From positions 682,001 through 746,000 of the forward strand of contig NZ_CP024633.1 in NCBI RefSeq assembly GCF_004924335.1: a stretch of 64,000 nucleotides of DNA, in the 5' to 3' direction. This DNA is from Mycobacteroides salmoniphilum (GTDB taxonomy: Bacteria; Actinomycetota; Actinomycetes; Mycobacteriales; Mycobacteriaceae). The notes under the pieces are model-generated. The model searched no databases and had not been told where the DNA came from. It was given only the letters and a program-made list of their open reading frames with translations. Both the position numbers and the translations under genes were made by a program. Position 1 is the first letter of the stretch. The number at the start of each line of letters is the position of its first letter. This document shows, in pieces, positions 27,501 to 34,714 of this stretch.

Positions 27501-27715
27501 TTCCCGCTCTGGTGGTGCTGTGTGGACAGGCCAACTGGTGGCCCGCTGCGATCGTGGAACCCTGGTTCCAGAAGCATTTTTCGCGGTCGAAGGCCGATGT
27601 TGAGGATGCGGAGTCGCCGGAATCGGACAAGGCCGATTGCCCTAGCGGCGATTCGGTGCTCGAGGAGCCCCTGATTTCCGTTTCGCACGAAGCCGAGCTC
27701 GTAGGCCGTCGATGA
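24584..27715 (+). CDS. mmpL: MmpL family RND lipid transporter
   Basis: A 1043-residue MmpL with two MMPL modules. An N-terminal helix (VAVIGVWIGLAAILALTAPS) is followed by a periplasmic loop, a first helix bundle with GAGVDYAVFLISRYHE (about 262-278), a large loop (about 390-810) and a second bundle with VGADYNLLFISRIRDE (about 893-909). These Asp-Tyr motifs carry the proton relay. It exports a lipid made by the upstream acyltransferases. Synteny with fadB upstream and the acyltransferase partners matches my memory of M. abscessus MAB_0855, called MmpL8-MAB, linked to GDND glycolipids and virulence. The GTG start is 2 bp after the previous stop. The 3' end overlaps the convergent TetR gene by 74 bp. 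Confidence 0.92.
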   Translation: MADNTGGIYGLIARIVRKAPVAVIGVWIGLAAILALTAPSLQKAIEDHPVDLLPKDAPVMETTRQMVESFQESGAQNILLIVLTNENGLTPADEQTYRVLAARMREDTRDVSMVQDFITKPMLREMMSSTDGKAWYLPVGLQGELATPESGKAYVGALKIIKDATAGTTLNAFTTGPTATVGDLTVVGERDLHKVEITTAALVLLILLIVYRNPVTMMLPLIVVGVSLGIAQAAVGGLAQMGLSISNQTLTFMTAMMMGAGVDYAVFLISRYHEYVKQGMDSDSAVTAALESIGKVVAASAATVAVTFLGMGFTKLGILSTIGPALSVSILIAFVASVTFLPAVLILVGRRGWVKPRKAYANKIWHRSGINIVKRPGTHLAVSLVILIILATCGAMVKFGYDDRKNLPSWADSNQGYAAIEKHFPVNSTLPQYLYIKSPHDLRTPRGLADLEQMAARVSQVPGVDKVRGITRPTGEPLEEAKLSFQAGEVGGKLGDASNLIDARTRDLDKLAAGGHTLADKLGEVRDSVKNSLGTARALVEVLAQLRGSGRTGTLADLDSVDKLVTSMHSLGDAIEANAQSASEVYGWIEPVARVLVGNPACEMDPACRSSREEMNKFLETKQDGTRDRIVELGRELKSVDNDKQISSTIARLRTALNAIDTNLRRLGLSDSYGIQQKFAEVLTGVNSLADGSAQLAEGVQMLVDQTKQMGGQLGDASTLLVAAKRDAAPGSMSGFYIPQQVLTQDSFKTAAAAFVSADGHAVRYLVQSNLNPFSPEAMDQVRAIQDAAHSAQPNTTLSDASISMAGLSAMYNDIRNYYNHDLRFIIVLTVIVVLLILVALLRAIVAPLYLIGSVIISYASAVGIGVIAFQFIGGQPLSWSVPGMAFIVLVAVGADYNLLFISRIRDESPDGIRSGVIKTVKSTGGVITSAGVIFAASMFGLLIGNLQSMVEAGFIIGMGLLLDTFLVRTITIPALVVLCGQANWWPAAIVEPWFQKHFSRSKADVEDAESPESDKADCPSGDSVLEEPLISVSHEAELVGRR

Positions 27716-28310
27716 TGATCGCGAGTCCGTCCTCGAAGTCGGCATCGAAGTCGGGCTCGTAGAGCTCTGAGAAGGCCTCCATGATCGCGGGATACTTCTG
27801 TAGATCGAGCCTGGCGATCAGGTTTTCTTCGGTATAGGGATTGGGTCCGGGGTACTCGGAGCCATCCCGGGCCTGCTGTTCAATGGTGAATCCGATGGTG
27901 TAGTGGTGGATCACGGGTGTCAGACGGGCCGCTTCGCGGACGGTGAACCCGGCAGACGTCATGGCATCCAGCATCGGTTCCAGCACGTCGGCGGCATTGG
28001 TCACGAAGGTGCCCGCCAGGATCCGGGCGCCCTGGTGATAGCGCAGCATTGCCTGCCGAAAGGCTCGAGCGCCGTTGGCCAGGAAGATATCCCATGGCGC
28101 AGAGGTGTTGTCGAAGGCATCCTGGGCATCACTCATGATCGCCTCGCCCATGAGGTCGATGAGCTCGCGCCGGTTCTTCACATGCCAGTACAGGGCCGGT
28201 GCCTGCACGCCGAGGGACGCCGCCAGCGCACGCATGGTGAGGCCGTCGCTGCCCTTCTCGTCCAGCAGGGCCAGGCCGGCCCGCGCGATGGTTTCCCGAT
28301 TCAAAATCAC
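27642..28310 (-). CDS. TetR family regulator (tetracycline-repressor C-terminal type)
   Basis: A 222-residue repressor. The helix-turn-helix contains LTMRALAASLGVQAPALYWH (about 24-43), typical of the TetR class with a TetR_C ligand domain, as in regulators of drug monooxygenases and efflux pumps. GTG 28310 has no ribosome site, but a -10 box TAAGGT (28317-28322, - strand) ends 6 nt before it, so the message is probably leaderless. Operator copy 1 (28321-28332) overlaps that -10, implying autorepression. It is divergent from an FAD monooxygenase that it likely controls. The 3' end runs into the end of mmpL on the other strand. Confidence 0.9.
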   Translation of the reverse strand: MILNRETIARAGLALLDEKGSDGLTMRALAASLGVQAPALYWHVKNRRELIDLMGEAIMSDAQDAFDNTSAPWDIFLANGARAFRQAMLRYHQGARILAGTFVTNAADVLEPMLDAMTSAGFTVREAARLTPVIHHYTIGFTIEQQARDGSEYPGPNPYTEENLIARLDLQKYPAIMEAFSELYEPDFDADFEDGLAIIIDGLRARLRAKRKSGAPRAPNRR

Positions 28311-28311
28311 A

Positions 28312-28367
28312 TTGACACCTTAACAGCGTTAAAGTAATTATGGAGTCAATACCAATAACGACGTTAA
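28312..28367. promoter_or_regulatory. Divergent promoter with two TetR operators
   Basis: For the monooxygenase: -35 TTGACA (28312-28317), a 17-bp spacer, and -10 TAATTA (28335-28340), close to an ideal sigma-A promoter. Two copies of TAACRRCGTTAA lie at 28321-28332 (in the spacer) and 28356-28367 (in the 5' leader). On the other strand the TetR -10 TAAGGT overlaps copy 1. One repressor could therefore close both directions. Confidence 0.75.
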
Positions 28368-28375
28368 GGAGCGCT

Positions 28376-29857
28376 ATGACCGAGCATGCAGTGGTTATCG
28401 CGGGCGGAGGCCCGACCGGGCTGATGTTGGCAGGCGAGCTCGCCCTCGCCGGTGTCGACGTTGCGGTGTTGGAACGTCGGGGCAGCCACGAGGAGGTGGG
28501 ATCGCGCGCGGCGGGAGTGCATTCGCGCACCATCGAGGTGTTCGATCAGCGGGGGATCGCCGAGAGGTTCCTCGCCCAGGGGATGACCGGCCAGGCGACC
28601 CATTTTTCGGGCATCTTCATGAGCATCGAGGACTTCCCCACCCGCCACCCATACGCGCTGGGCCTGCTTCAGCATTACACCGAGAAGACGCTGGCGGCCT
28701 GGATCACCGAGCTCGGGGTGCCGATCTACTACAACGACGAGGTGCTCGGGTTCACCCAGGATGACTCCGGTGTGGATGTGGAACTTGCCGACGGGCGTGC
28801 GATGCGCGGGCGGTATCTCATCGGATGCGATGGCGGACGCAGCGCCATCCGTAAGGCCGCGGGGATCGGGTTTCCCGGCCATGACCCGTCCTGCTCGGCG
28901 ATGCTGGTGGATGCCGAGATCACCGAGCAACCTCTCGAGTTCGGGCTGCTGCGCAAGCCCGGTCAGGCATTCCTGGCCATTCTGCCGTTCGAGGAGGGGT
29001 GGTGCCGGCTGGTCTTCAGTACCGACCTCTCCCGGCTCGGAACCGAACCGACCCTGGAGGAAGCGAAGGAAGCGCTTATCGCCATAGCGGGAACGGATTT
29101 CGGACTACACAGCCCGCGCTGGATGTCCCGATTCTCCGATATGACCCGCCAGGCCGACCGGTACCGCGATCGGCGCCTGTTCCTCGCGGGCGATTCCGCG
29201 CATATCCACTTCCCGTTCGGCGGCCAAGGACTCAACACCGGTGTCCAGGACGCGGTGAACCTGGGGTGGAAGCTTGCCGCGGTGATCAAGGGAGAGGCCC
29301 CGGACTCGCTGCTGGACACCTATCACTCCGAGCGCCACCCGGTGGCGGAACGGGTGCTGCACAACACCATGGCCCAAACACCGTTGTCCGAGGCAGGTCC
29401 GCGGATGGACGCGCTGCGTGACATCGTGGCCGACCTGCTGGCCATGGAAGAACCGCGCAAGCGCATCGCCGGCATGATGAGCGGCCTGGATATCCACTAT
29501 GAGGTCGGTGGGCATCAGGGCGCAGCGCATCCACTGCTGGGTCGCCGGATGCCGGACCTGGATGTGGTAACCCCGGATGGGCCCACACGCGTCTACCCGT
29601 ACCTGCACACCGCGCGTCCCGTGCTGTTCAACTTCGGCGAGTCGCCGAGCTTGCGTGTCGACGGTTGGGCCGACCGGGTTCAGCTGGTGGACGCGAAATA
29701 CTCAGGTGCATGGGACCTTCCGGTGCTGGGTGAAGTGTCGGCACCGGATGCGGTGCTGGTGCGGCCCGACGGCTATGTCGCCTGGGTGGGGGAGGGTTCC
29801 GATACCGGCCTCGGCGAAGCGCTCACCCGCTGGATCGGATCGCCGGTTCCGGCGTAA
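28376..29857 (+). CDS. FAD-dependent aromatic monooxygenase (Rox/TetX-like class A)
   Basis: A 493-residue flavoprotein monooxygenase of the PHBH fold. The FAD-binding GGGPTG (about 10-16) lies in the first beta-alpha-beta unit. The NAD(P)H/FAD DG motif is GCDGGRSAIRKAAG (about 154-167), and the GD motif is FLAGDSAHIHFPFGGQGLNT (about 269-288). A C-terminal thioredoxin-like domain follows, as in phenol hydroxylases and rifampicin monooxygenase. It would hydroxylate an aromatic compound using NADPH and oxygen. Start at ATG 28376 has TAAGGAG upstream. Divergence from a TetR-class regulator suggests induction by its substrate, which could be an antibiotic; that is not shown by the sequence. Confidence 0.87.
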   Translation: MTEHAVVIAGGGPTGLMLAGELALAGVDVAVLERRGSHEEVGSRAAGVHSRTIEVFDQRGIAERFLAQGMTGQATHFSGIFMSIEDFPTRHPYALGLLQHYTEKTLAAWITELGVPIYYNDEVLGFTQDDSGVDVELADGRAMRGRYLIGCDGGRSAIRKAAGIGFPGHDPSCSAMLVDAEITEQPLEFGLLRKPGQAFLAILPFEEGWCRLVFSTDLSRLGTEPTLEEAKEALIAIAGTDFGLHSPRWMSRFSDMTRQADRYRDRRLFLAGDSAHIHFPFGGQGLNTGVQDAVNLGWKLAAVIKGEAPDSLLDTYHSERHPVAERVLHNTMAQTPLSEAGPRMDALRDIVADLLAMEEPRKRIAGMMSGLDIHYEVGGHQGAAHPLLGRRMPDLDVVTPDGPTRVYPYLHTARPVLFNFGESPSLRVDGWADRVQLVDAKYSGAWDLPVLGEVSAPDAVLVRPDGYVAWVGEGSDTGLGEALTRWIGSPVPA

Positions 29858-29858
29858 T

Positions 29859-30860
29859 GTGGCGCGGGTGGCCGAGACACTGGAGTTCGGAGTCTTCATC
29901 CCGCAGGGCTGGCGCCTGGATCTGGTAGGCATAGCGCCCGAGCATCAATGGGACGTCATGCGCGATCTGGTCCGCTATGCGGAGGATGGCCCGTGGGACT
30001 CGGTGTGGGTGTACGACCACTTCCATACCGTGCCGGTGCCCACCGACGAGGCGACCCACGAAGCGTGGACGCTGATGTCCGCCTTCGCGGCGGTGACCTC
30101 GCGAATCAAACTGGGGCAGATGTGTACGGCCATGGGATACCGAAACCCGGTGTATCTGGCCAAGATCGCTGCGACAGTGGACATCATCTCGGGTGGACGC
30201 ACTCAGATGGGTATCGGCGGCGGCTGGTATGAGCACGAATGGCGCGCGTACGGCTATGGCTTTCCGGGCGCCGCCGAGCGGCTCGGCAGGCTGCGCGAGG
30301 GAGTGCGCATCATGCGCGACGCCTGGCGCGACGGACGCGTCTCCCTGGACGGCACCTATTACCAGGTCGATGATGCCATCGTTGCTCCCAAACCCTTGCA
30401 GTCCGAGGGTATTCCGCTGTGGATCGCCGGGGGCGGCGAGAAGGTGACATTGCGGATCGCGGCGCGCTATGCGCAATACACCAACTTCGGCCAGAGTCCC
30501 GAAGAATTCGAGCACAAGTCGAAAGTGCTTGCGGCGCACTGCAAGGACATTGGCACCGACTTCGATGCGATTGTCCGGAGCGCCAACATGAACATCGTCG
30601 TCGGAGCCGATGAGGCCGAGGTCGCCGATCGTCTGGCCGCCATCAGGGCGCGGCTCATCCCGGTCATTGGTGAGGACGTCGCCGAGGCCACGGTGGGGAA
30701 CCTTGCCGAGACGGCGGGAACCCCGGAGCAGATCGCCGAGCGTCTGGCCGCGTTGCGCCGGCTGGGGCTGGGCTATGCGATATGCAATTTCCCGGAAGCG
30801 GCCTATGACCGTTCCGGAATCGACTTGTTTGTTCGCGAGATAGTCGCCAGCAGTTCATAG
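29859..30860 (+). CDS. LLM-class F420-dependent oxidoreductase
   Basis: A 333-residue luciferase-like (TIM barrel) oxidoreductase of the F420 family. LEFGVFIPQGW opens the barrel. MCTAMGYRNPVYLAKIAATV (about 87-106) and GGRTQMGIGGGWYEHEWRAY (about 110-130) are the usual conserved strands, and VDDAIVAPKPLQ, PLWIAGGGEKVTLR follow. It probably uses the deazaflavin F420, abundant in mycobacteria, to reduce or oxidise an organic substrate. Start is placed at GTG 29859, 1 bp after the monooxygenase stop; GTG 29868 is possible. Close spacing suggests co-transcription under the same TetR, giving a two-enzyme detoxification or catabolic unit. Confidence 0.85.
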   Translation: MARVAETLEFGVFIPQGWRLDLVGIAPEHQWDVMRDLVRYAEDGPWDSVWVYDHFHTVPVPTDEATHEAWTLMSAFAAVTSRIKLGQMCTAMGYRNPVYLAKIAATVDIISGGRTQMGIGGGWYEHEWRAYGYGFPGAAERLGRLREGVRIMRDAWRDGRVSLDGTYYQVDDAIVAPKPLQSEGIPLWIAGGGEKVTLRIAARYAQYTNFGQSPEEFEHKSKVLAAHCKDIGTDFDAIVRSANMNIVVGADEAEVADRLAAIRARLIPVIGEDVAEATVGNLAETAGTPEQIAERLAALRRLGLGYAICNFPEAAYDRSGIDLFVREIVASSS

Positions 30861-31004
30861 TTGGGTCAATTGGTCAGCCTGTCTATTGCAGATTCATCGC
30901 CGGAGAATATCGCTTGAACGAATGCTCTGGTGACCGGATTCAATCCGGGAGTATTTTGCGCGTGAATCGTTTTACGCCTGCTACCGGACAGGGTATTCAC
31001 GCTC

Positions 31005-32786
31005 ATGAGAGTTCTGCGGTTCTTGGCTGCCGTGGCCGTCCTGGCGGCCATCGGAATAACATTTCCATCTGTCTCACAAGCAGATACGGCCATCGAAGCG
31101 GAATCGATGTCCTACTCGAACGGGGGCGGCGGAACCTGGGCGGACGGTAGCGCGTCCGGTGGAACACTGCTGGGTCTGTACGGCCAGAATGCGGTTGCCA
31201 CCAATACAGTGTGGCTGCAGGCTTCGTCGAGAATTGTTATTCGGGCACGCGGGCAGCAATGTCTGGGCGCACCGGCGATGCGGGTGAGCGTCGACAATGC
31301 CGCGGTGGGCACCTTCACGGTGGCGGCCAATACTTTGACCGAGTATTCGGTGGATGTGTCGATCGCTGAGGGGTCGCATTCGATCACCATTACGAACAGC
31401 GCGGCGTACAGCACGTTCTTCTGCGGGCGAATGCTGGTGCTGGACAAGGTGACGGTGGTCTGGACCGCGCCGACCACGACGGCGCCCACCACGGTCCCGC
31501 CGACAGCCACGACGGCTCCGACGACCCCACCGTCGGATTGTGCCGTGAATGAGTACCAGGCCAGTTACTACAACAACACCGCGCTGAGCGGATCTCCGGT
31601 GGTGCGACAGTGTGAGACATCGGTGGGCGGCAACTTTCGAAGTGCCGCACCGGTATCCGGCGTCAACACCTCGAACTGGGGTGCCCAGTATGCCGGAACC
31701 ATTCACTTTCCCGTCAGCGGCAACTACGTGTTCAGCGCGGACACCGGAAACATGGCGGTGGGCGTGTGGCTCGACGGACAACTGGTCATCGACAAGGGGG
31801 CCGTGAGCTGGGGCCGAAATCTGGCCGCCAAGGACGTCGCCGCGGGCGATCACGCGGTTCAGGTCGCCTTCTGGAAGACGTCCGGCGATTCTTTCGAGTT
31901 CTTTTCGGTCTCACAAATGGGGCCGGGCCCGGCCAGTACCAACGGTAACTACTACGCCGCGGACTCTTTCTGGAATACGCCTATCCCCGCCGATGCCCAG
32001 ATCGACCCTCGCTCCGACGGCTGGGTGGCGATGCTGGGAAATCAAAACGGCATCTCGCTGAACAGCAGCACGTGGACCCAACCCATCTACGTCGCGCCAC
32101 CTGGCACTCCTACCCGCGCCATCCGGATCACCAACTCGAATAAGAATCTGACCGTTCCGTATCTGTCGTCCTACACGGCGAGTCCGGATGGCGACAGCGC
32201 GCTGATCATTGTGGATCAGGCGAAGGGATGCGCCTACGAGTTGGAGATGTTCAACAATTCGTTCTCGGCGGTGGCCTCGGCTTCGTACCACGCGTACACG
32301 GGCACCGGCGGGCACACGTCGGGGCCGGCTCACTCCGGCGGGGAACTGTCCTGGCTTGCCGGGCTCATTAGATCGACCGAGGTGAACGCGGGCGGCATCA
32401 ACCATGCGCTGCGATATGCGCTGCCCATCGGCTCACCACGATTTGCCTATCCGGGCACCCGTTCCGACGGCAGCACGCCCAATGGCATTCCGCAGGGAAC
32501 CAGAATGCGGCTCGACCCGAGCCTCGACCTTGACCAATTTGGGCTCACCTCCTTCCAGCGGATGGTGGCTGTCGCGTTGCAGAACTACGGCGGCTACAAC
32601 GCCGATACCGCGGGGGTGCTCGCCGTCGCCACCGAGAACACCGCGGCCTCGGCGCCGTTCAACGTCTCGCTCTCAGGCCTACCGCAGCCCCTCATTCAGC
32701 ACCTGCAGTTCCTCAAACCGACTGTGGCGTCGACGGACATCCGGCTGGACGAGCAGGCCGACCAGACGTGCGCCCAGCAGCAGTAG
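31005..32786 (+). CDS. Secreted multidomain protein: CBM-like, PA14 and an unknown C-terminal domain
   Basis: A 593-residue exported protein. Signal peptide 1-26 (cleaved after SQA). Residues 28-154 form a beta-sandwich like Ca-dependent carbohydrate-binding CBM35/60 modules, with IEAESMSYSNGGG and a Cys86-Cys140 pair. A Thr/Pro linker (155-178) follows. Residues 179-305 are PA14-like (ASYYNNTALSG, FPVSGNYVF, VWLDGQLVIDK). Residues 312-593 form a domain I cannot assign, with conserved SFWNTPIP, YTGTGGHTSGPAHSGGELSW (431-450), HALRYALPIG, YPGTRSDG and His437, His443 and His467. The same PA14 and C-terminal domains recur in the lipoprotein at 33.3 kb. A glycan-binding and perhaps glycan-cleaving role is inferred. 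The 144 bp before it show no clear promoter. Confidence 0.8.
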   Translation: MRVLRFLAAVAVLAAIGITFPSVSQADTAIEAESMSYSNGGGGTWADGSASGGTLLGLYGQNAVATNTVWLQASSRIVIRARGQQCLGAPAMRVSVDNAAVGTFTVAANTLTEYSVDVSIAEGSHSITITNSAAYSTFFCGRMLVLDKVTVVWTAPTTTAPTTVPPTATTAPTTPPSDCAVNEYQASYYNNTALSGSPVVRQCETSVGGNFRSAAPVSGVNTSNWGAQYAGTIHFPVSGNYVFSADTGNMAVGVWLDGQLVIDKGAVSWGRNLAAKDVAAGDHAVQVAFWKTSGDSFEFFSVSQMGPGPASTNGNYYAADSFWNTPIPADAQIDPRSDGWVAMLGNQNGISLNSSTWTQPIYVAPPGTPTRAIRITNSNKNLTVPYLSSYTASPDGDSALIIVDQAKGCAYELEMFNNSFSAVASASYHAYTGTGGHTSGPAHSGGELSWLAGLIRSTEVNAGGINHALRYALPIGSPRFAYPGTRSDGSTPNGIPQGTRMRLDPSLDLDQFGLTSFQRMVAVALQNYGGYNADTAGVLAVATENTAASAPFNVSLSGLPQPLIQHLQFLKPTVASTDIRLDEQADQTCAQQQ

Positions 32787-32813
32787 GGCCCATTGTTTAC
32801 GCCCCAACTGATA

Positions 32814-32826
32814 CCGTAAGTTACGG
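32814..32826. promoter_or_regulatory. Palindrome overlapping a leaderless -10 box
   Basis: CCGTAA-G-TTACGG is a perfect inverted repeat. The hexamer TAAGTT (32817-32822) inside it lies exactly 6 nt before ATG 32829, the spacing of a leaderless mycobacterial promoter. A protein bound to the palindrome would block polymerase. TACCGTAAG also occurs in the region before the PapA gene near 20358. Confidence 0.45.
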
Positions 32827-32828
32827 GA

Positions 32829-33314
32829 ATGCCTTCGCTTGACGCAGTCGATGAAGCCTTCCTGTCCAGCGCTCCCGTGAGAGCGAGCCACACCATCTCC
32901 GTGCCGGTGTCCGCCGACACCGTGTGGCGTGAGCTGACCAACGACACCACGCTGCGGTGGTTGGCGCCGGGTATCAGGGTCGTGTGGGGTAGCCCCCGCG
33001 CCGGCGTCGGTGCTGTTCGCAAGATCGGGCCCGCGGTGGGGCCGAAGGTGAATGAGCACTACTTCCTCTGGGAGGAAGGACGACGGAAGGCGTTCTACGT
33101 GACCAGCTTGCCGGTGCCGGTGCCTGGCTTGCGTGCCTTCGCCGAGGACTATGTGGTGACGCCGACGGATCGCGGCGCCGACTTCACCTGGGCATGGGCC
33201 ATTGACGGCACGGGCCCGATTCGCAATGCCACCCCCGCGGTGAGCGCCATCGTCGGTTTCTCGATGAAGCGCACCCAGAGGTACTTCGACAAGATCGCCG
33301 CCGCAGCAAGGTAA
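32829..33314 (+). CDS. SRPBCC (START/Bet v1-like) family protein
   Basis: A 161-residue protein of the SRPBCC fold (polyketide cyclase/dehydrase type). The first strand and helix read ASHTISVPVSADTVWRELTN. A central sheet includes ADFTWAWAIDG, and the long C-terminal helix is IVGFSMKRTQRYFDKIAAAA. These proteins bind hydrophobic ligands in a deep pocket; no catalytic residues can be assigned. It sits between the two PA14 proteins. Its promoter seems leaderless, with a palindrome over the -10, so it may be controlled separately. M. tuberculosis has SRPBCC proteins (Rv0856/Rv0857) near far, but orthology is uncertain. Confidence 0.82.
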   Translation: MPSLDAVDEAFLSSAPVRASHTISVPVSADTVWRELTNDTTLRWLAPGIRVVWGSPRAGVGAVRKIGPAVGPKVNEHYFLWEEGRRKAFYVTSLPVPVPGLRAFAEDYVVTPTDRGADFTWAWAIDGTGPIRNATPAVSAIVGFSMKRTQRYFDKIAAAAR

Positions 33315-33337
33315 GCGTTCGCCCGTACAGTGAATCC

Positions 33338-34687
33338 GTGCGCGTGTTCGTTCTGCTTGCGGTGTTCCTGGTGGTGGCTGCCTGTGCACCCGCCCGGAAC
33401 GCGACGGATGCGGCGGCCCAGAACCCTTGCGATGTAGGTCAATATTGGACGCGCTACTACAACAACACTGATCATGCCGGCACCGCGGTGCTCGCCCGAT
33501 GCGAGTACTCGGTGGGCGGGAACTTCACGGGATCTCCTGCGCCGGGTGTACGGCCCGACGAATTTTCGGTCGATGCCACCGGCTCGCTGCGATTTCCGGT
33601 GACGGGCGAGTACCAGATTGCCTCGATGAGCGGTGGCGTCGTCGGGCGAGTGTGGCTCGATGACGAGCAGATCTTCGATCATGCCAACACCCGTGACTGG
33701 GGAACCGATCTGGCCACGCGCACCGTCCAGGCCGGTGTGCACGCGGTCCGGGTCAGCTATGCCAGTACGAGTGGCCCTGCGGTACAGGAGTTCTCGGTGT
33801 CCCAAGTCGCGCTGGGCCGGGAGTCCGCGAACGGCAACTTCTTCGCGGCGAACTCATTCTTGAACCAGCCGCTCCCGCCCAGCCCGGCGATCGACCCTCG
33901 TTCGCCGAATTGGGTTGCCACCCTGATGCATCACCCTGACATCAAAGCAATCGACGTCAACGAGGACATTTGGACTACCGCCGTCTATCACGCACCCGCG
34001 GGCACTCCTACCCGGACCGTCGCCGTCCGCAACAGTGGGAAGTCGATCGACATCCCGTATCTGCCGCATTACCTGCCCACGCAGGACGCCGACGCGCATC
34101 TGGCAATCATCGACGACAGCACCGGGTGCGAATACGAGTTCCAGTCCTTCAAGCCGGATTCGATGTCGGCGATCGCGCAGGCCACCTATCGGGTAAACAC
34201 CGGATCGGGCGGGCATGTCAGTGGACCCGCGCATTCGGGGGGCGAGCTGTCCTACCTCGCCGGGCTGATCACGCCGGAAGACGTACAGGCCGGAGTGATC
34301 GATCATGCGCTGCGGTTCGCGATCCCGATCAACGCACCCACCTACGTGTACCCGGGTACGCGGTCGGACGGCACGATTCCGGATGGGGTGCCCGAGGGGA
34401 TCAGAATTCAGCTTGATCCGTCCCTGGACTTGCGGACGTTGAACCTGACCCCCTTCCAGCGGATGGTGGCGACGGCGCTACAGAAGTACGGGGCGTTTGA
34501 CGCCGACGTCGCCAAGACCTTCTCGCTGACCGCGCGCAGCGTGATCGACGGCACCCGCTATTCGACCCGGATCGACGATCTGCCGCGCGAGCTGATCGGG
34601 CATCTTCGGTTCCTGACGCCCTCGATCAGCTCCACGGATGTCCAGCTCGACACCGCCGCCAACACTGGATGCCGGCAGCAGCACTGA
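33338..34687 (+). CDS. PA14 lipoprotein with the same unknown C-terminal domain
   Basis: A 449-residue predicted lipoprotein. The lipobox is LVVAAC, with lipidated Cys16. Residues 30-156 are PA14-like (RYYNNTDHAGTA, FPVTGEYQI, VWLDDEQIFDH). Residues 165-449 match the C-terminal domain of the 31.0 kb protein: NSFLNQPLP, TGSGGHVSGPAHSGGELSYL (288-307), HALRFAIPI, YPGTRSDG and a C-terminal CRQQ. His293, His299 and His323 align with His437, His443 and His467 of the paralogue. It lacks the CBM-like module and is tethered instead of released. GTG 33338 is preceded by TACAGT at a 6-nt distance, so it is probably leaderless. Function is unknown. Confidence 0.8.
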   Translation: MRVFVLLAVFLVVAACAPARNATDAAAQNPCDVGQYWTRYYNNTDHAGTAVLARCEYSVGGNFTGSPAPGVRPDEFSVDATGSLRFPVTGEYQIASMSGGVVGRVWLDDEQIFDHANTRDWGTDLATRTVQAGVHAVRVSYASTSGPAVQEFSVSQVALGRESANGNFFAANSFLNQPLPPSPAIDPRSPNWVATLMHHPDIKAIDVNEDIWTTAVYHAPAGTPTRTVAVRNSGKSIDIPYLPHYLPTQDADAHLAIIDDSTGCEYEFQSFKPDSMSAIAQATYRVNTGSGGHVSGPAHSGGELSYLAGLITPEDVQAGVIDHALRFAIPINAPTYVYPGTRSDGTIPDGVPEGIRIQLDPSLDLRTLNLTPFQRMVATALQKYGAFDADVAKTFSLTARSVIDGTRYSTRIDDLPRELIGHLRFLTPSISSTDVQLDTAANTGCRQQH

Positions 34688-34714
34688 TCTGGTAACGCTG
34701 ATACCCTTCTTTCG

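Noticed and set aside
25262..27745. Long - strand frames antisense to mmpL
   Set aside because: High-GC third-position effect; His/Arg/Asp-rich products without motifs, while the + strand MmpL is intact.
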